NCBI GenBank assembly: GCA_963840725.1
Contig: CAWIZY010000009.1
Location: 496,001 to 560,000 of the forward strand
Direction of reading: 5' to 3'
DNA: 64,000 nucleotides
Source: CAVWDU01 sp963840725
Lineage (GTDB): Bacteria; Pseudomonadota; Gammaproteobacteria; Pseudomonadales; Halieaceae
In this document: positions 27,125-36,561 of the stretch, piece by piece
How the letters are laid out: each line of letters opens with the position of its first letter
Position numbering within the stretch: the first letter of the stretch is position 1
Notes under the pieces: generated by a model
The model's database searches: none
The model's input: only the letters and a program-made list of their open reading frames with translations
What the model was told of the DNA's origin: nothing
Made by a program: the position numbers and the translations under genes

Positions 27125-27919
27125 TTACCGTGAATGGGCCTCGCTGGTGTGCGCTTTTTCCGCCGCTACCAGTTCGATCTGGTACAGCCATGGCCAGCGC
27201 TTGCCGGTGACCCAGATACCCCCGTCGGCGGGGTTGACGGCGATGCCATTTAGCACGGAGGTGTCGGCTTGCCTGTCGGCATCGGGCAGCAGGCCGCTGA
27301 GATTTATCCCCGCGGTGACCTCTCCGGTGTCTGGATCGATGATAACGATACGGTCGGTGCGAAACACGTTGGCCCAGATTTTACCATCTATCCACTCCAG
27401 CTCGTTGAGTTCGGGCACGGGCAGACCGTTCTCTGTCACCGTGAGTGTGCGCAGGCGCGCCCCGGTTTCCGGTTCGAGGTAGTACAAGCGGTGACTGCCA
27501 TCCGAGTAGATCAGCGCGCTGCCATTGTGAGTAATACCCCAGCCTTCGCCGGGCAGTTTGAAGGTCTCGCGATAGTCCATGCCTGGCAGGTCGTACACCA
27601 GCAGCAATCTGGCGCGCCAGGTTAGCTGGTACAGTGACTCACCGAACACCGTGAGTCCCTCGCCCCAGAGTTGCGGGTGCAAGCGTTTGCCGCCCTCCAG
27701 TTTACTGTCGGCGAAATTGTAGCGCAGCAGCCGGGACTCGCCGTATCGCCCGGTACTGACATAGAGCTTGCCCCCGACGATTTGCAGGCCCTGCACAAAG
27801 TGGTCTCTGGGCTGAGGCTTTTTGTCGATCACCCGGTAGCCGTAATCTGCACCCAGGCTCCAGGGAGCGATAAGGCTCAGAAGAACAATGGCGGTTGCCG
27901 ACCGGAACAGTCTGCTCAT
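27125..27919 (-). CDS. Glutaminyl-peptide cyclotransferase
   Basis: A 264-residue protein of the plant/bacterial-type glutamine cyclotransferase family (five-bladed propeller), which converts N-terminal Gln to pyroglutamate. A signal peptide (to about residue 23, ending SLGAD) puts it in the periplasm. Typical motifs: HFVQGLQIVGGKLYVSTGRYGES near residues 40-60, WGEGLTVFGESLYQLTW near 85, GEGWGITHNGSALIYSDGSH near 125, and LNELEWIDGKIWANVF near 170. The start codon overlaps the mnmC stop by four bases (ATGA), so it is translationally coupled to mnmC. Confidence 0.9.
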   Translation of the reverse strand: MSRLFRSATAIVLLSLIAPWSLGADYGYRVIDKKPQPRDHFVQGLQIVGGKLYVSTGRYGESRLLRYNFADSKLEGGKRLHPQLWGEGLTVFGESLYQLTWRARLLLVYDLPGMDYRETFKLPGEGWGITHNGSALIYSDGSHRLYYLEPETGARLRTLTVTENGLPVPELNELEWIDGKIWANVFRTDRIVIIDPDTGEVTAGINLSGLLPDADRQADTSVLNGIAVNPADGGIWVTGKRWPWLYQIELVAAEKAHTSEAHSR

Positions 27920-30048
27920 CGTCGATTGCGCCCCAGATCGCGAATCAGAAATCGTGCGGGCGCGAGGGCCCGGGTCAGCTCTCTGGCCAGAGGTGGTGGC
28001 TCGTGACAGATGCGACTGGCGAGCAATTCCGCGGCCAGAGGTGTCGAACTCAGCCCCCGGGAGCCGTGACCGGTGCTCAGATACAGTCCCGGCAGGTAGT
28101 CACCGCAGTGCGGCAGCTTGCCCCGGGCATTTTTCCTTAAAGGTGCAAAAGTTTGCATAAACTCATCCAGTGCCGGAACCGGGCCCGCCAGCGGCAGGTA
28201 ATCCGGGCTGGCACAACGAAATCCCACTCGGCCCGGCAGGGTTTGTGGGTCGATAGCATCCAGTTCTTCTGCACAGGCCGGTATAGCCCGGGCTAAAGCA
28301 CCCAGATTACTGCGGTGATCGTCTGCGGCCAAGTCTGCCAGCTCGTCGGTCAGGTTGAAAGTCGCACCGATGCAATGCACACCGCCTTGGGCCGGCGCGA
28401 TATAACCCTCATGACACAGCACGGCACGCAGGCTCTGTAGCGCTTCGGGCGTGCTGAGGTCAGAGGTCTGCCCGCGGATAATTTGCAGGGGCAGCCATCC
28501 CAGTTGTGGCAGTGAGCGACTGCACCCGGTGCCTGCGGCCACCACGGCGCAGTCTCCCTCGGCCAGGACGCCCGATTTGCCGGTGACACGCCAACCGCTG
28601 GCGGCGGGTTCCAATGAGAGCGCCCCGCAGTGTTCGATGACGCTAATCGAGGGGTTTTCCAGCAGCGTGTGACAGAGCTTGCCCGGGTGAAGCCAGCCCG
28701 ATCCGGGATACCAGTAGCCACGCTGGGCCTGGTTCACGCCAAGCACGGAGGAGGCCTGTCCCGGGTCCAGTACCTGTGCCAGCTCGGGCAATGCCTCAAG
28801 CACCGGGGCCAAGGCGTCCATTTCGGCGGCGTTGCTGCACTGCTGGAACATGCCGCAGAGCTCTCCGTCACTACCGACCTGCAGCCGGGCCTCGTTGAAC
28901 AGCTGGCGGTAGCGGTGTGCGGCATGGGTAAAACTCTGCAGCCCGAAGTCGAGCAGGCTTGAGTGACGTCTGGACAAACGGGTATAGACGACACCCTGGG
29001 TGTTGCCTGATCCGGCGCCCGCCACGCTGCCCTGGTCCAGCACGGTCACCTGCACGCCGCGGTGTGCAAGTGCCGTGGCCAGATGACAGCCCGCGAGGCC
29101 GGCGCCAAGTACCAGTGCCCGTTCAGGAACGGCGGGAGACGAGTCCACAAGATCCCAGGGTGTCACCGGGCTGAAGTCCGCCTGGCGCGTTTGTTGGGTT
29201 GCACTGCGTGGCAGCCGCGCGCGCAGGCTGTCCCGTTTGCTGCCAAACCCGTCGACTTTCTGGACCACGAAGCCCGCTTCCTGCAGGCCTCGCTTTACCG
29301 CGCCGGCAGCCGTAAAAGTGGCGACGCTTGCTTCCGGCCGACTCAGGGCTGCCATGGCGGTAAAGTTTTTGCTTGCCCACATGTCCGGGTTGCGCGCGGG
29401 GGCAAAGCCATCGAGATACCAGGCATCTACCCAGCGCTGCCGGTGGCCGGCGAGATCGGTGAGCACCGCTTCAATATCGTCCCACCATAGATCAAGTACG
29501 ACGGCGCCACCGTCGAACAGCAAGCGGTGTTGACCCGGTAGCCTCCCCGGGTAGCCGTTCAGTAGTTGCTGGCTCAGTGCTGTCAAGTCCGTCCAGGGTT
29601 TCAGTGCCCGGGCCATTTGCTGCGGCGCCAGCGGGAATTTTTCCACACCGACATAGTGCAGGCGAGGGCGGACCCTGGCTTGCCGCCAGGCCTGCCAGGT
29701 CATCAGAAAATTCAAACCGGTGCCAAAGCCTGCTTCGGCCACTGTGAAGACCTCACCGGTGTGGCACCGCCAGCGGTCTGGCAACTGATTACCCGCCAGG
29801 AAGACATGGCGACTTTCCGCCAGGCCATCAGCCTGCGAAAAGTAGATGTCGCGGAATGCCGCTGAGGAGGGACTGCCCTTGATGTCCCATTCCACTGCAG
29901 GCGCCGGCGTGGGTTGCCAGAGCACATTACTGCGATTGATCGGGAGAGTCGACACAGGGCGGGCAGAGGTTTCAGCAGTGGAGGGCGGCGGATGATACCA
30001 GAGCTGCCTCAACACGGAAATGTCGCCGGGCCCCTCTGCCCGATGCAA
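27916..30048 (-). CDS. mnmC: Bifunctional tRNA wobble-uridine methyltransferase/oxidoreductase MnmC
   Basis: A 710-residue fused enzyme for the last steps of 5-methylaminomethyl-2-thiouridine synthesis at tRNA position 34. The N-terminal MnmC2/MnmD domain (about 50-290) has the SAM-binding VAEAGFGTGLNFL and a catalytic-looking WYLDGFAPARNPDMW. The C-terminal FAD domain begins with ALVLGAGLAGCHLATALAHRG and ends with a Rossmann-associated STGHGSRGLSSTPLAAE. Length matches MnmC of E. coli (about 670) with a longer leader. The true start may be downstream of the ATG at 30048; the first 45 residues are not family-like. It is coupled to the downstream cyclotransferase gene. Confidence 0.95.
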   Translation of the reverse strand: MHRAEGPGDISVLRQLWYHPPPSTAETSARPVSTLPINRSNVLWQPTPAPAVEWDIKGSPSSAAFRDIYFSQADGLAESRHVFLAGNQLPDRWRCHTGEVFTVAEAGFGTGLNFLMTWQAWRQARVRPRLHYVGVEKFPLAPQQMARALKPWTDLTALSQQLLNGYPGRLPGQHRLLFDGGAVVLDLWWDDIEAVLTDLAGHRQRWVDAWYLDGFAPARNPDMWASKNFTAMAALSRPEASVATFTAAGAVKRGLQEAGFVVQKVDGFGSKRDSLRARLPRSATQQTRQADFSPVTPWDLVDSSPAVPERALVLGAGLAGCHLATALAHRGVQVTVLDQGSVAGAGSGNTQGVVYTRLSRRHSSLLDFGLQSFTHAAHRYRQLFNEARLQVGSDGELCGMFQQCSNAAEMDALAPVLEALPELAQVLDPGQASSVLGVNQAQRGYWYPGSGWLHPGKLCHTLLENPSISVIEHCGALSLEPAASGWRVTGKSGVLAEGDCAVVAAGTGCSRSLPQLGWLPLQIIRGQTSDLSTPEALQSLRAVLCHEGYIAPAQGGVHCIGATFNLTDELADLAADDHRSNLGALARAIPACAEELDAIDPQTLPGRVGFRCASPDYLPLAGPVPALDEFMQTFAPLRKNARGKLPHCGDYLPGLYLSTGHGSRGLSSTPLAAELLASRICHEPPPLARELTRALAPARFLIRDLGRNRR

Positions 30049-30124
30049 AAGTACCGGCGGAGAGCGGCTGGCTAAACACCGATTCTGCGATTAGACTGCC
30101 TGCGGGCAAAGACACGAGGTGTTC

Positions 30125-30634
30125 ATGGCGCAATTGCACACACAATCTATTCCGAAAGAACAATTTCTGACCATTGCCGCTAACTTGCTGTACCGGTCGC
30201 TGCTGGATGCAAAGCGCACCGACGCCAAAAGAATCTACCGCGAGTTGGAAGAGGGCCGGGTGGTGGCACTTACTGAGGTGCAAATGGAAGACGGCAGCAG
30301 GGTACGGTTTGATATCGGTCTCGATCACAGCGAATTGGGTGGCAGGCTCAGTTTTGGCGCCTTCCGCGCCAGCGTCACGGCGCTGGTTAACAATCTGGGT
30401 GAAACATTGCGACAAGAAGAGCCGCAGATTCCGGTCTTCACGGCGGAACACAAACCGGAACAGAGTCTGTTTGGCGTAACCGGCCTGACCTACGAGGCAG
30501 AGGAGCCTCGAGTTATGGTGCTGGGCGCTGATACGGAGCACGGTCAGCCTGTGATTCAATTGCGCTTGATGTACCTGAACCCGGCACAGTTCGAGGCCTC
30601 CCCGCCTCCCGATCCTGTGACCCGCAGTGTCTGA
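30125..30634 (+). CDS. Uncharacterised conserved-type protein
   Basis: A 169-residue soluble protein with no signal or membrane segment that I recognise. I start at ATG 30125 because GAGGTG sits five bases upstream; a GTG at 30119 is also open. The sequence is a balanced alpha/beta composition (IPKEQFLTIAANLLYRSLLDAKR..., ELGGRLSFGAFRASVTALVNNLGE) with no cysteines. It is divergent from mnmC and ends directly next to the convergent MaoC gene (stops adjacent at 30634/30635). Function unknown. Confidence 0.7.
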   Translation: MAQLHTQSIPKEQFLTIAANLLYRSLLDAKRTDAKRIYRELEEGRVVALTEVQMEDGSRVRFDIGLDHSELGGRLSFGAFRASVTALVNNLGETLRQEEPQIPVFTAEHKPEQSLFGVTGLTYEAEEPRVMVLGADTEHGQPVIQLRLMYLNPAQFEASPPPDPVTRSV

Positions 30635-31114
30635 CTAGTCCTCGGCGAGGCTGACTCGCGGCAGTGCAGGCTCGGCAAGCGAGAGTTTCTCCTGGGGTGC
30701 AATGACCTCGGCCGTGCCGCTGGCCACCGTCTTGCCGGCCTGATTTCGAGCGCGGCAGTCCAGGGTCACCAGCGTCCGCTTGTCGTCTTTGGCCGTCACC
30801 TCCAGTTCGACAGTAACCGTGTCGCCGATTTTTACGGGCAGTCTGAAGCGCAGGCTCTGACTGAGGTAAATAGTGCCGGGCCCAGGCAGTCGCAGGGCCA
30901 GGGCCGCAGAGACGAAAGCCCCGGTGATCATGCCGTGGGCGATGCGCTCCCCAAACCGTGTTTCAGCGGCGAATTCGGGGTCCAGATGAACCGGATTGAC
31001 GTCACCGGACACAGCGGCGAAGAGCAGTATTTCGCGCTCTCCCACTGTGCGGCTGTAACTGGCGGTCTGGCCAATAGTGATCTCATCATAGGTGTAGTTG
31101 TTCAGTGTCGACAT
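30635..31114 (-). CDS. MaoC-like (R)-enoyl-CoA hydratase
   Basis: A 159-residue hot-dog-fold protein of the MaoC/PhaJ family. The hydratase motif FAAVSGDVNPVHLDPEFA is clear near residues 33-50 (catalytic Asp and His), followed by RIAHGMITGAFVSAAL. PhaJ-type enzymes hydrate trans-2-enoyl-CoA to (R)-3-hydroxyacyl-CoA for polyhydroxyalkanoate synthesis, which would fit with the phasin-like protein at 17430, although no PHA synthase is present in the window. The C-terminal 25 residues are an additional tail. Confidence 0.88.
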   Translation of the reverse strand: MSTLNNYTYDEITIGQTASYSRTVGEREILLFAAVSGDVNPVHLDPEFAAETRFGERIAHGMITGAFVSAALALRLPGPGTIYLSQSLRFRLPVKIGDTVTVELEVTAKDDKRTLVTLDCRARNQAGKTVASGTAEVIAPQEKLSLAEPALPRVSLAED

Positions 31115-31388
31115 AATGGCCTCGGGGTTGTGTTGGGGGTGCCTTGGGATTGCACAGGGTCGCTGGTAGGGTGGTTGTGCGTGTAACTGTGTGTAGGAGA
31201 CTGTTACGGGAGATTCCCCGTAACTATAGTAGACCTAATATCAGGGGTTGGTCGCAACTGTTTATCCCGGTCCCTGCCCGCCTTGGGCAATTGTCCGGTC
31301 GCCACCCGGGTTGGTCTGAATTTCGAGTGATTGCTTTGGTGACAGTTACGGTGGCACGGTTTTCGCGAAGGAGAGCAAGGGAGAGGGT

Positions 31389-34300
31389 GTGGTAGCAATA
31401 TCGTTTCCGGCAGACTTGCCGGTGGTGCATCGCAGAGCAGAGATTGCCGAGGCCATTGCCGCCAACCAGGTGGTGATTGTGGCGGGGGAGACCGGTTCGG
31501 GGAAAACCACACAGCTGCCAAAAATCTGCCTGCAAATGGGTCGCGGTGCCGAGGGAATGATTGGGCATACCCAGCCCCGGCGCCTGGCCGCCAGAACCGT
31601 TGCCCAGCGTATTGCCGAAGAGCTCGGCACCGCAGTGGGCGACACGGTGGGTTACCAGGTGCGCTTTACTGATCAGGTTTCCGAGCGCACCGCGATCAAA
31701 CTGATGACTGACGGCATTTTGCTGGCAGAGATTCAACGCGACCGACTGCTGCGCCGCTATGACACGATTATTCTTGATGAAGCCCACGAGCGCAGTCTTA
31801 ATATCGATTTTTTGTTGGGTTATTTGTCGCGCATACTGCCACGGCGACCCGACCTGAAACTGGTGATTACTTCGGCCACGATTGATGTCGAAAGCTTTTC
31901 TCGTCATTTTGACGATGCCCCGATTATTGAAGTGTCGGGCCGTACCTATCCGGTAGAAACGGTCTACCTGCCGCCTGCGGATCAGGAGGGCGGCGAAGCA
32001 GCGGCGGGGCAGATCGTCGAACTGGTGGAGGCCATTAGCGCCGGTGACTACGGCCAGCCCGGTGACGTTCTGGTGTTTCTGCCCGGGGAGCGGGACATTC
32101 GTGAACTGGCGAAATTATTACGCCAGCAGACTGAGGTCGATGTACTGCCCCTGTACGCTCGCCTGAGCCAGTCCGAGCAGCAGCGTGTGTTTGATATTTC
32201 CAGGCGGCGCGGGCTGCGAGTGGTGTTGGCGACGAATGTAGCGGAGACCTCGTTGACCGTCCCGGGAATCCGCTATGTGATTGATCCCGGTGAAGCGCGC
32301 ATCAGCCGCTACAGCTATCGTAGCAAAATACAGCGGCTGCCTATCGAACCTGTTTCCCAGGCCAGTGCCAATCAGCGCCAGGGCCGTTGTGGACGGATCG
32401 CGGCGGGTGTGTGTCTGCGCCTCTACAGCGAAGAAGATTTTTTGCAACGTCCGGCCTTTACGGACCCGGAGATAAAACGCACCAACCTCGCCGCCGTGAT
32501 ACTGCAGATGCTGACCCTCCGCCTCGGTGAAGTGGCGGACTTCCCGTTCATTGACCCACCTGACCCCCGCATGGTGAAAGACGGCTACAAGCTGCTCGAG
32601 GAACTTGGCGCGGTGAATGCCCGTGGCAAGTTGACGTCAGTGGGCCGTCAGATGGCGCAACTTCCGGTAGACCCCCGGATAGGCCGTATGGTGTTAGCCG
32701 CCGCAAAAAGCGGATGCCTGGAAGAGATGCTGGTGATTGCGAGCGCGCTCACGGTTCAGGACCCGCGAGAACGGCCGGCGGACAAACAAACCCAGTCCGA
32801 CCAGATGCACGCCCGGCATCGTCACCCCCGGTCTGACTTTATGGCATGGCTGGCACTGTGGCAGTACTACGAGCAGCAGCGACAGAGTCTGAGCCAGAAC
32901 CAGCTGCGTAAGCTGTGCAAGCGCGAGTTTTTGTCCTATCTGCGCATGCGCGAGTGGCGTGATGTTCACTATCAGCTCACCATTGCCTGCCGTCAGCAAA
33001 AGCTGCGTCCGCGCCCTGAACTGCCCGCCGAGGAAAACTACCAGGGAGTGCATGTGGCCCTGTTGTCGGGATTGCTCAGCAATATAGCCCAGTGGCAGGA
33101 GGGCTCGACCTATCTGGGTGCCCGCAATCGCAGTCTGCAAATATTTCCCGGTTCGTCTCAGTTTCGCACCCGCCCAAAGTGGCTGGTGGCAGCCGAGATA
33201 GTAGAGACCTCCCGGGTTTATGCGCGTCAGGTGGCGGCGATAGATCCGGGTTGGGTCATCCCTGTCAACCCACAATTGCTGAAGCATCACTATTACGAAC
33301 CTCGCTGGCAGCCGCGGTCCGGCCGGGTTATGGCCTACGAGCGAGTTACGCTATACGGGCTGACGCTGGCCGATAAACGTTCGGTGCATTACGGCCCGAT
33401 TAACCCCCAAGAGAGCCGGCTGCTGCTGATTCGGGAGGGGTTGGTGGCAGGGCGCTGGCAGCGGCCGCCGAGGTTTCTGAAACACAACAAGCGCTTGCAA
33501 CGGGAACTGCAGGATCTGGAATCCCGTGCGCGCAGACGCGATATCGTGGCCGATGAAGAGGTAATGTTTCAGTTCTACGATCAGCGCTTGCCAGAAGATG
33601 CCTACACTGCCGGGCGGCTCAATGGGTGGTTGAAAGCCGACACTGAGGCCGACGCGCGGCTGCGCATCAGCCGCGATGTGCTGGTGGCTCGCGATCCGGG
33701 CGATTTGCGCGAACAGTTTCCAGACTTCCTGCTGTGGGACGACGTGCGGTTCCGGCTGAGTTATCAGTTTGAACCGGGCAAGCTGTCTGATGGTGTCTCC
33801 GTTACTGTGCCGGTGGCTTTGCTGAACCGGGTGCCCCGGTTTTTATTTGACTGGCTGGTTCCCGGTTTGTTGGCAGAAAAATGCACTCAGTTGCTGAAGA
33901 GCCTGCCCAAGGATAAGCGCAAAAAACTGGTGCCGGTGCCTGACTTCGTGGCTCGGGTACTGACCGATGTTGAACCCGACAATGTTGATCTGGCCGAGGT
34001 GCTTGCCCGTCGTTTGTCGAAGCTGGCGGGCATCCCTCTGGTTCCCGCAGATTTCAATTTCGACAAGCTCGATGACTACTACCGTATGAATGTACGAGTG
34101 GTCGATGCCAATGGCGCGCTGCTGGGCCAGGGGCGCAATCTCAATGAGCTGGTGGAGCGCTTTCGCGACGATACGGCGCAAAGTATCAGCGGCCCCGATC
34201 AAGCCAACAGTCCGGCCCGGGTGGGTATTGATCAGTGGGATTTTGGCAATATCCCCAGAGAGTGGCTGTTTCGCCAGGCGGGTGTCGATATCAAGGCCTG

Positions 34301-35105
34301 GCCGGCCCTGGTTGATCACGAGGACACTGTGGCCGTCGAGTTGCTGGATTATCCCGGCCAGGCCGAACTTGCTCATCGTCTTGGGGTTTTGCGCCTGGCG
34401 CGTTTGCACACGCGTTCCCAGGTGAAATATCTGCGCAAGCAACTGCTGCGGGGTAACGAGTTCAATCTGGTCCTCGCAGCGGTGGAGTTAAGGCGCGAAG
34501 CGTTGGTAGATGACCTGATTGATAGCAGTTACCTGCAGGCTTTGGGGCTGGAACGTGATTGTCCTTACACCGAGGCGGCATTTTTGGCGGCGCTTGAACG
34601 CGGGCGCGGCGCCGTGGTCACTATCGCCAATGAGCGTGAAACAACACTACTCAATAGCTTGCGCCTGCTAGCCGAAGCGCGCCGCCTACTGGCAGGCCTC
34701 GGTGCCGGGAAGTTTGCTGATACACGGGCGGATGTGGGAGGCCAGGTTGAGCGTCTGTTCCAGGCCGGATTTCAGCGTGACACCCCGGCAGACTGGATTG
34801 CACAGTATCCGCGTTACCTCAAAGCGCTGGGCACGCGACTGCAGCGACTGACCGGGCAGTACCCGAAAGATCAGCAACACGCGGCGATGCTGGCTGCCCT
34901 GGCGGTGCCGCTGGACGAGGCGGCTGCCTGCCGTGAAGGGCTGTTGTTGCTGTGCTCTGAAGCGCAGCAGTATCGCTGGATGCTGGAGGAACTGCGAGTC
35001 TCGTTGTTTGCGCAGAATCTCGGCACGCGGCTCGCGGTCTCCCAAAAGCGACTGCAGGAACAGTGGCTTGCAGTTGCCAGGTGGCTGGGGGAGAACCCCA
35101 GCTGA
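31389..35105 (+). CDS. hrpA: ATP-dependent RNA helicase HrpA
   Basis: A 1238-residue DEAH-box helicase. Motifs in order: Walker A GETGSGKTTQLPK near residue 38, TQPRRLAART (Ia), DEAHERS (II), SAT (III), then C-terminal NVAETSLTVPG (V) and QRQGRCGR (VI), followed by the HA2 and OB-fold regions and the HrpA-specific DUF3418 C-terminal domain. GTG at 31389 is the only usable start: an in-frame stop at 31317-31319 precedes it, so this protein lacks about 60-80 N-terminal residues found in E. coli HrpA. The leader GGGAGAGG supplies the ribosome-binding site. It probably functions in RNA and ribosome quality control. Confidence 0.93.
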   Translation: MVAISFPADLPVVHRRAEIAEAIAANQVVIVAGETGSGKTTQLPKICLQMGRGAEGMIGHTQPRRLAARTVAQRIAEELGTAVGDTVGYQVRFTDQVSERTAIKLMTDGILLAEIQRDRLLRRYDTIILDEAHERSLNIDFLLGYLSRILPRRPDLKLVITSATIDVESFSRHFDDAPIIEVSGRTYPVETVYLPPADQEGGEAAAGQIVELVEAISAGDYGQPGDVLVFLPGERDIRELAKLLRQQTEVDVLPLYARLSQSEQQRVFDISRRRGLRVVLATNVAETSLTVPGIRYVIDPGEARISRYSYRSKIQRLPIEPVSQASANQRQGRCGRIAAGVCLRLYSEEDFLQRPAFTDPEIKRTNLAAVILQMLTLRLGEVADFPFIDPPDPRMVKDGYKLLEELGAVNARGKLTSVGRQMAQLPVDPRIGRMVLAAAKSGCLEEMLVIASALTVQDPRERPADKQTQSDQMHARHRHPRSDFMAWLALWQYYEQQRQSLSQNQLRKLCKREFLSYLRMREWRDVHYQLTIACRQQKLRPRPELPAEENYQGVHVALLSGLLSNIAQWQEGSTYLGARNRSLQIFPGSSQFRTRPKWLVAAEIVETSRVYARQVAAIDPGWVIPVNPQLLKHHYYEPRWQPRSGRVMAYERVTLYGLTLADKRSVHYGPINPQESRLLLIREGLVAGRWQRPPRFLKHNKRLQRELQDLESRARRRDIVADEEVMFQFYDQRLPEDAYTAGRLNGWLKADTEADARLRISRDVLVARDPGDLREQFPDFLLWDDVRFRLSYQFEPGKLSDGVSVTVPVALLNRVPRFLFDWLVPGLLAEKCTQLLKSLPKDKRKKLVPVPDFVARVLTDVEPDNVDLAEVLARRLSKLAGIPLVPADFNFDKLDDYYRMNVRVVDANGALLGQGRNLNELVERFRDDTAQSISGPDQANSPARVGIDQWDFGNIPREWLFRQAGVDIKAWPALVDHEDTVAVELLDYPGQAELAHRLGVLRLARLHTRSQVKYLRKQLLRGNEFNLVLAAVELRREALVDDLIDSSYLQALGLERDCPYTEAAFLAALERGRGAVVTIANERETTLLNSLRLLAEARRLLAGLGAGKFADTRADVGGQVERLFQAGFQRDTPADWIAQYPRYLKALGTRLQRLTGQYPKDQQHAAMLAALAVPLDEAAACREGLLLLCSEAQQYRWMLEELRVSLFAQNLGTRLAVSQKRLQEQWLAVARWLGENPS

Positions 35106-35153
35106 GCGCTCGAACCGCTGAGCAAAAAGCCTGAATCGATTTTACCGCGCGAT

Positions 35154-35182
35154 GAAACTTCCCGGATACTCGCCTGTCATAA
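35154..35182 (+). promoter_or_regulatory. Weak candidate ECF/sigmaE-like promoter before the RiPP operon
   Basis: GAAACTT at 35154-35160 and TCATAA at 35177-35182 with a 16-base spacer resemble an extracytoplasmic-function-sigma promoter. Position is 91 bp before the hvfA start. No copper-box or Fur site is evident nearby, and no sigma factor gene is in the window, so this is only a candidate. Confidence 0.25.
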
Positions 35183-35272
35183 TTGTCACGGAGGGCGAGT
35201 GGCCGGTGGTGACAACACCGACAGGCGCATCTGCGAACTTCAAAAAATCAGTCATCTACAGGGAATACCATC

Positions 35273-35692
35273 ATGGCACAATCCAAGAAAACTATTGCCC
35301 CTAGAACTCTCGCCAAACGTCCGCTAACCGCTGCATTGGGTGCAGCCTTCCTTGCCACTTCGATGGCACCACTGGTGTCCGCTGAAGCCAACCCGTTCTC
35401 AGCCCAGCAGCTCAGCGGTGGTTATGACCTCGCCAGCTACGGTAAGCACGGTGAAGGTAAATGTGGCGAGGGTAAGTGCGGCGGTGACAAGGCCAAGGCT
35501 GAGGGGAGCTGTGGTGGTGACAAAGCTAATGCCGAAGGCAAATGTGGTGGTGACAAAGCCAAAAACGAAGGCAGTTGCGGTGGACACAAGTCCAAGGCTG
35601 AGGGAAGCTGTGGTGGCGACAAGACCATGTCTGAAGGCAAGTGTGGCGGCGACAAAGCCAAGGCTGAAGGCAAGTGCGGTGGCGACAAGTAA
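35273..35692 (+). CDS. HvfA-like RiPP precursor with eight EGKCG/EGSCG motifs
   Basis: A 139-residue secreted precursor. Residues 1-37 form a signal peptide (positively charged start, hydrophobic core, cleavage near MAPLVSA). The mature part carries eight Cys-containing motifs: EGKCG five times and EGSCG three times, with Cys at 64, 69, 80, 91, 102, 113, 124 and 135. The last seven are spaced exactly 11 residues (GGDKAKA-type spacers), encoded by a 33-bp repeat. This is the pattern of HvfA, whose EGKCG cysteines are converted by an MNIO enzyme to oxazolone/thioamide copper ligands. It precedes the MNIO (35711) and DUF2063 (36562) genes in one operon. AGGGA lies nine bases before ATG. Confidence 0.88.
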   Translation: MAQSKKTIAPRTLAKRPLTAALGAAFLATSMAPLVSAEANPFSAQQLSGGYDLASYGKHGEGKCGEGKCGGDKAKAEGSCGGDKANAEGKCGGDKAKNEGSCGGHKSKAEGSCGGDKTMSEGKCGGDKAKAEGKCGGDK

Positions 35693-35710
35693 TCGCCGAG
35701 TATCGGGCTA

Positions 35711-36559
35711 ATGCCTGATCCAATGACCGGGCTCCGCGGAGCGGGGCTCGGCTTGCGGCGCGGTCTGCTGGATTCGCTGCAGTCGATAGACCAGGGAGAG
35801 GTCGATTTTCTGGAAGCTGCCCCGGAGAACTGGATCGGGGTAGGCGGGCGGCTGGGCAAGCAGTTCAGCGCGCTCATTGAACGATTTCCCCTGGCCTTGC
35901 ACGGTTTGTCGCTGGACATCGGCGGCCCGGATCCGCTGGATACCGACCTGATCACTGCGGTCGCGGCACTGATGCAACGCACGGGTGCGGCGTTTTACAG
36001 CGAACATCTGACCTATTGTGCCGCCGACGGGCATTTATATGATTTGCTCCCCATACCCTTCACCGAAGAGGCCGTGCACTACGTGGCGGCAAGGGTGCGG
36101 CAGGTGCAGGATATTATCGGCCAACCGCTGGTGCTGGAAAATGCCTCCTACTACGCCCAGCCACAGGCTGCTATGACCGAGGCGGAATTTATTACCGCTG
36201 TAATGGCTGAGGCGGACTGTGAATTGCTGCTGGACGTAAATAACATCTACGTGAACAGCATCAACCACGGCTACGACCCGGTCGAGTTTCTTGATGCATT
36301 GCCTCTGCACCGGGTGAGTTACCTGCATGTAGCCGGACATTTTGATGAAGCCGATGACCTCAAGGTCGATACCCACGGCGCCGACGTTATCGACCCGGTG
36401 TGGCGCTTGCTGGCGCAAGCTTATCAGCGGGTCGGACCATTGCCGACTCTGCTGGAGCGAGATTTCAACCTGCCCCCAATGGCGGATCTCCTGACTGAGA
36501 TTGCCCAGGTCAGGCACTTGCAGCAGGCCACCGGCACATCGCGACAGGCAGTGGGTTAG
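35711..36559 (+). CDS. MNIO/DUF692 oxidative enzyme (HvfB/BufB-like)
   Basis: A 282-residue TIM-barrel protein of DUF692, the multinuclear non-heme iron oxidative enzyme family (MbnB, BufB, HvfB). It has the sequence landmarks of the family: AGLGLRRGLL at the N-terminus, DFLEAAPENWIG, HGLSLDIGG near 58, YSEHLTYC near 97, LPIPFTEEAV, VLENASYY near 142, DVNNIYVNSINHGYDP near 175, YLHVAGH near 210, DTHGADVIDPVW and LERDFNLP. The His, Glu, Asn and Asp residues in these motifs bind the iron atoms. It is expected to oxidise the Cys of the precursor. It lies 18 bp after hvfA and its stop overlaps the next start. Confidence 0.93.
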   Translation: MPDPMTGLRGAGLGLRRGLLDSLQSIDQGEVDFLEAAPENWIGVGGRLGKQFSALIERFPLALHGLSLDIGGPDPLDTDLITAVAALMQRTGAAFYSEHLTYCAADGHLYDLLPIPFTEEAVHYVAARVRQVQDIIGQPLVLENASYYAQPQAAMTEAEFITAVMAEADCELLLDVNNIYVNSINHGYDPVEFLDALPLHRVSYLHVAGHFDEADDLKVDTHGADVIDPVWRLLAQAYQRVGPLPTLLERDFNLPPMADLLTEIAQVRHLQQATGTSRQAVG

Positions 36560-36561
36560 TG

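Noticed and set aside
35437..35982. Long minus-strand frame antisense to the precursor and DUF692 gene
   Set aside because: A shadow produced by the 33-bp repeats of the precursor gene; composition is low-complexity.
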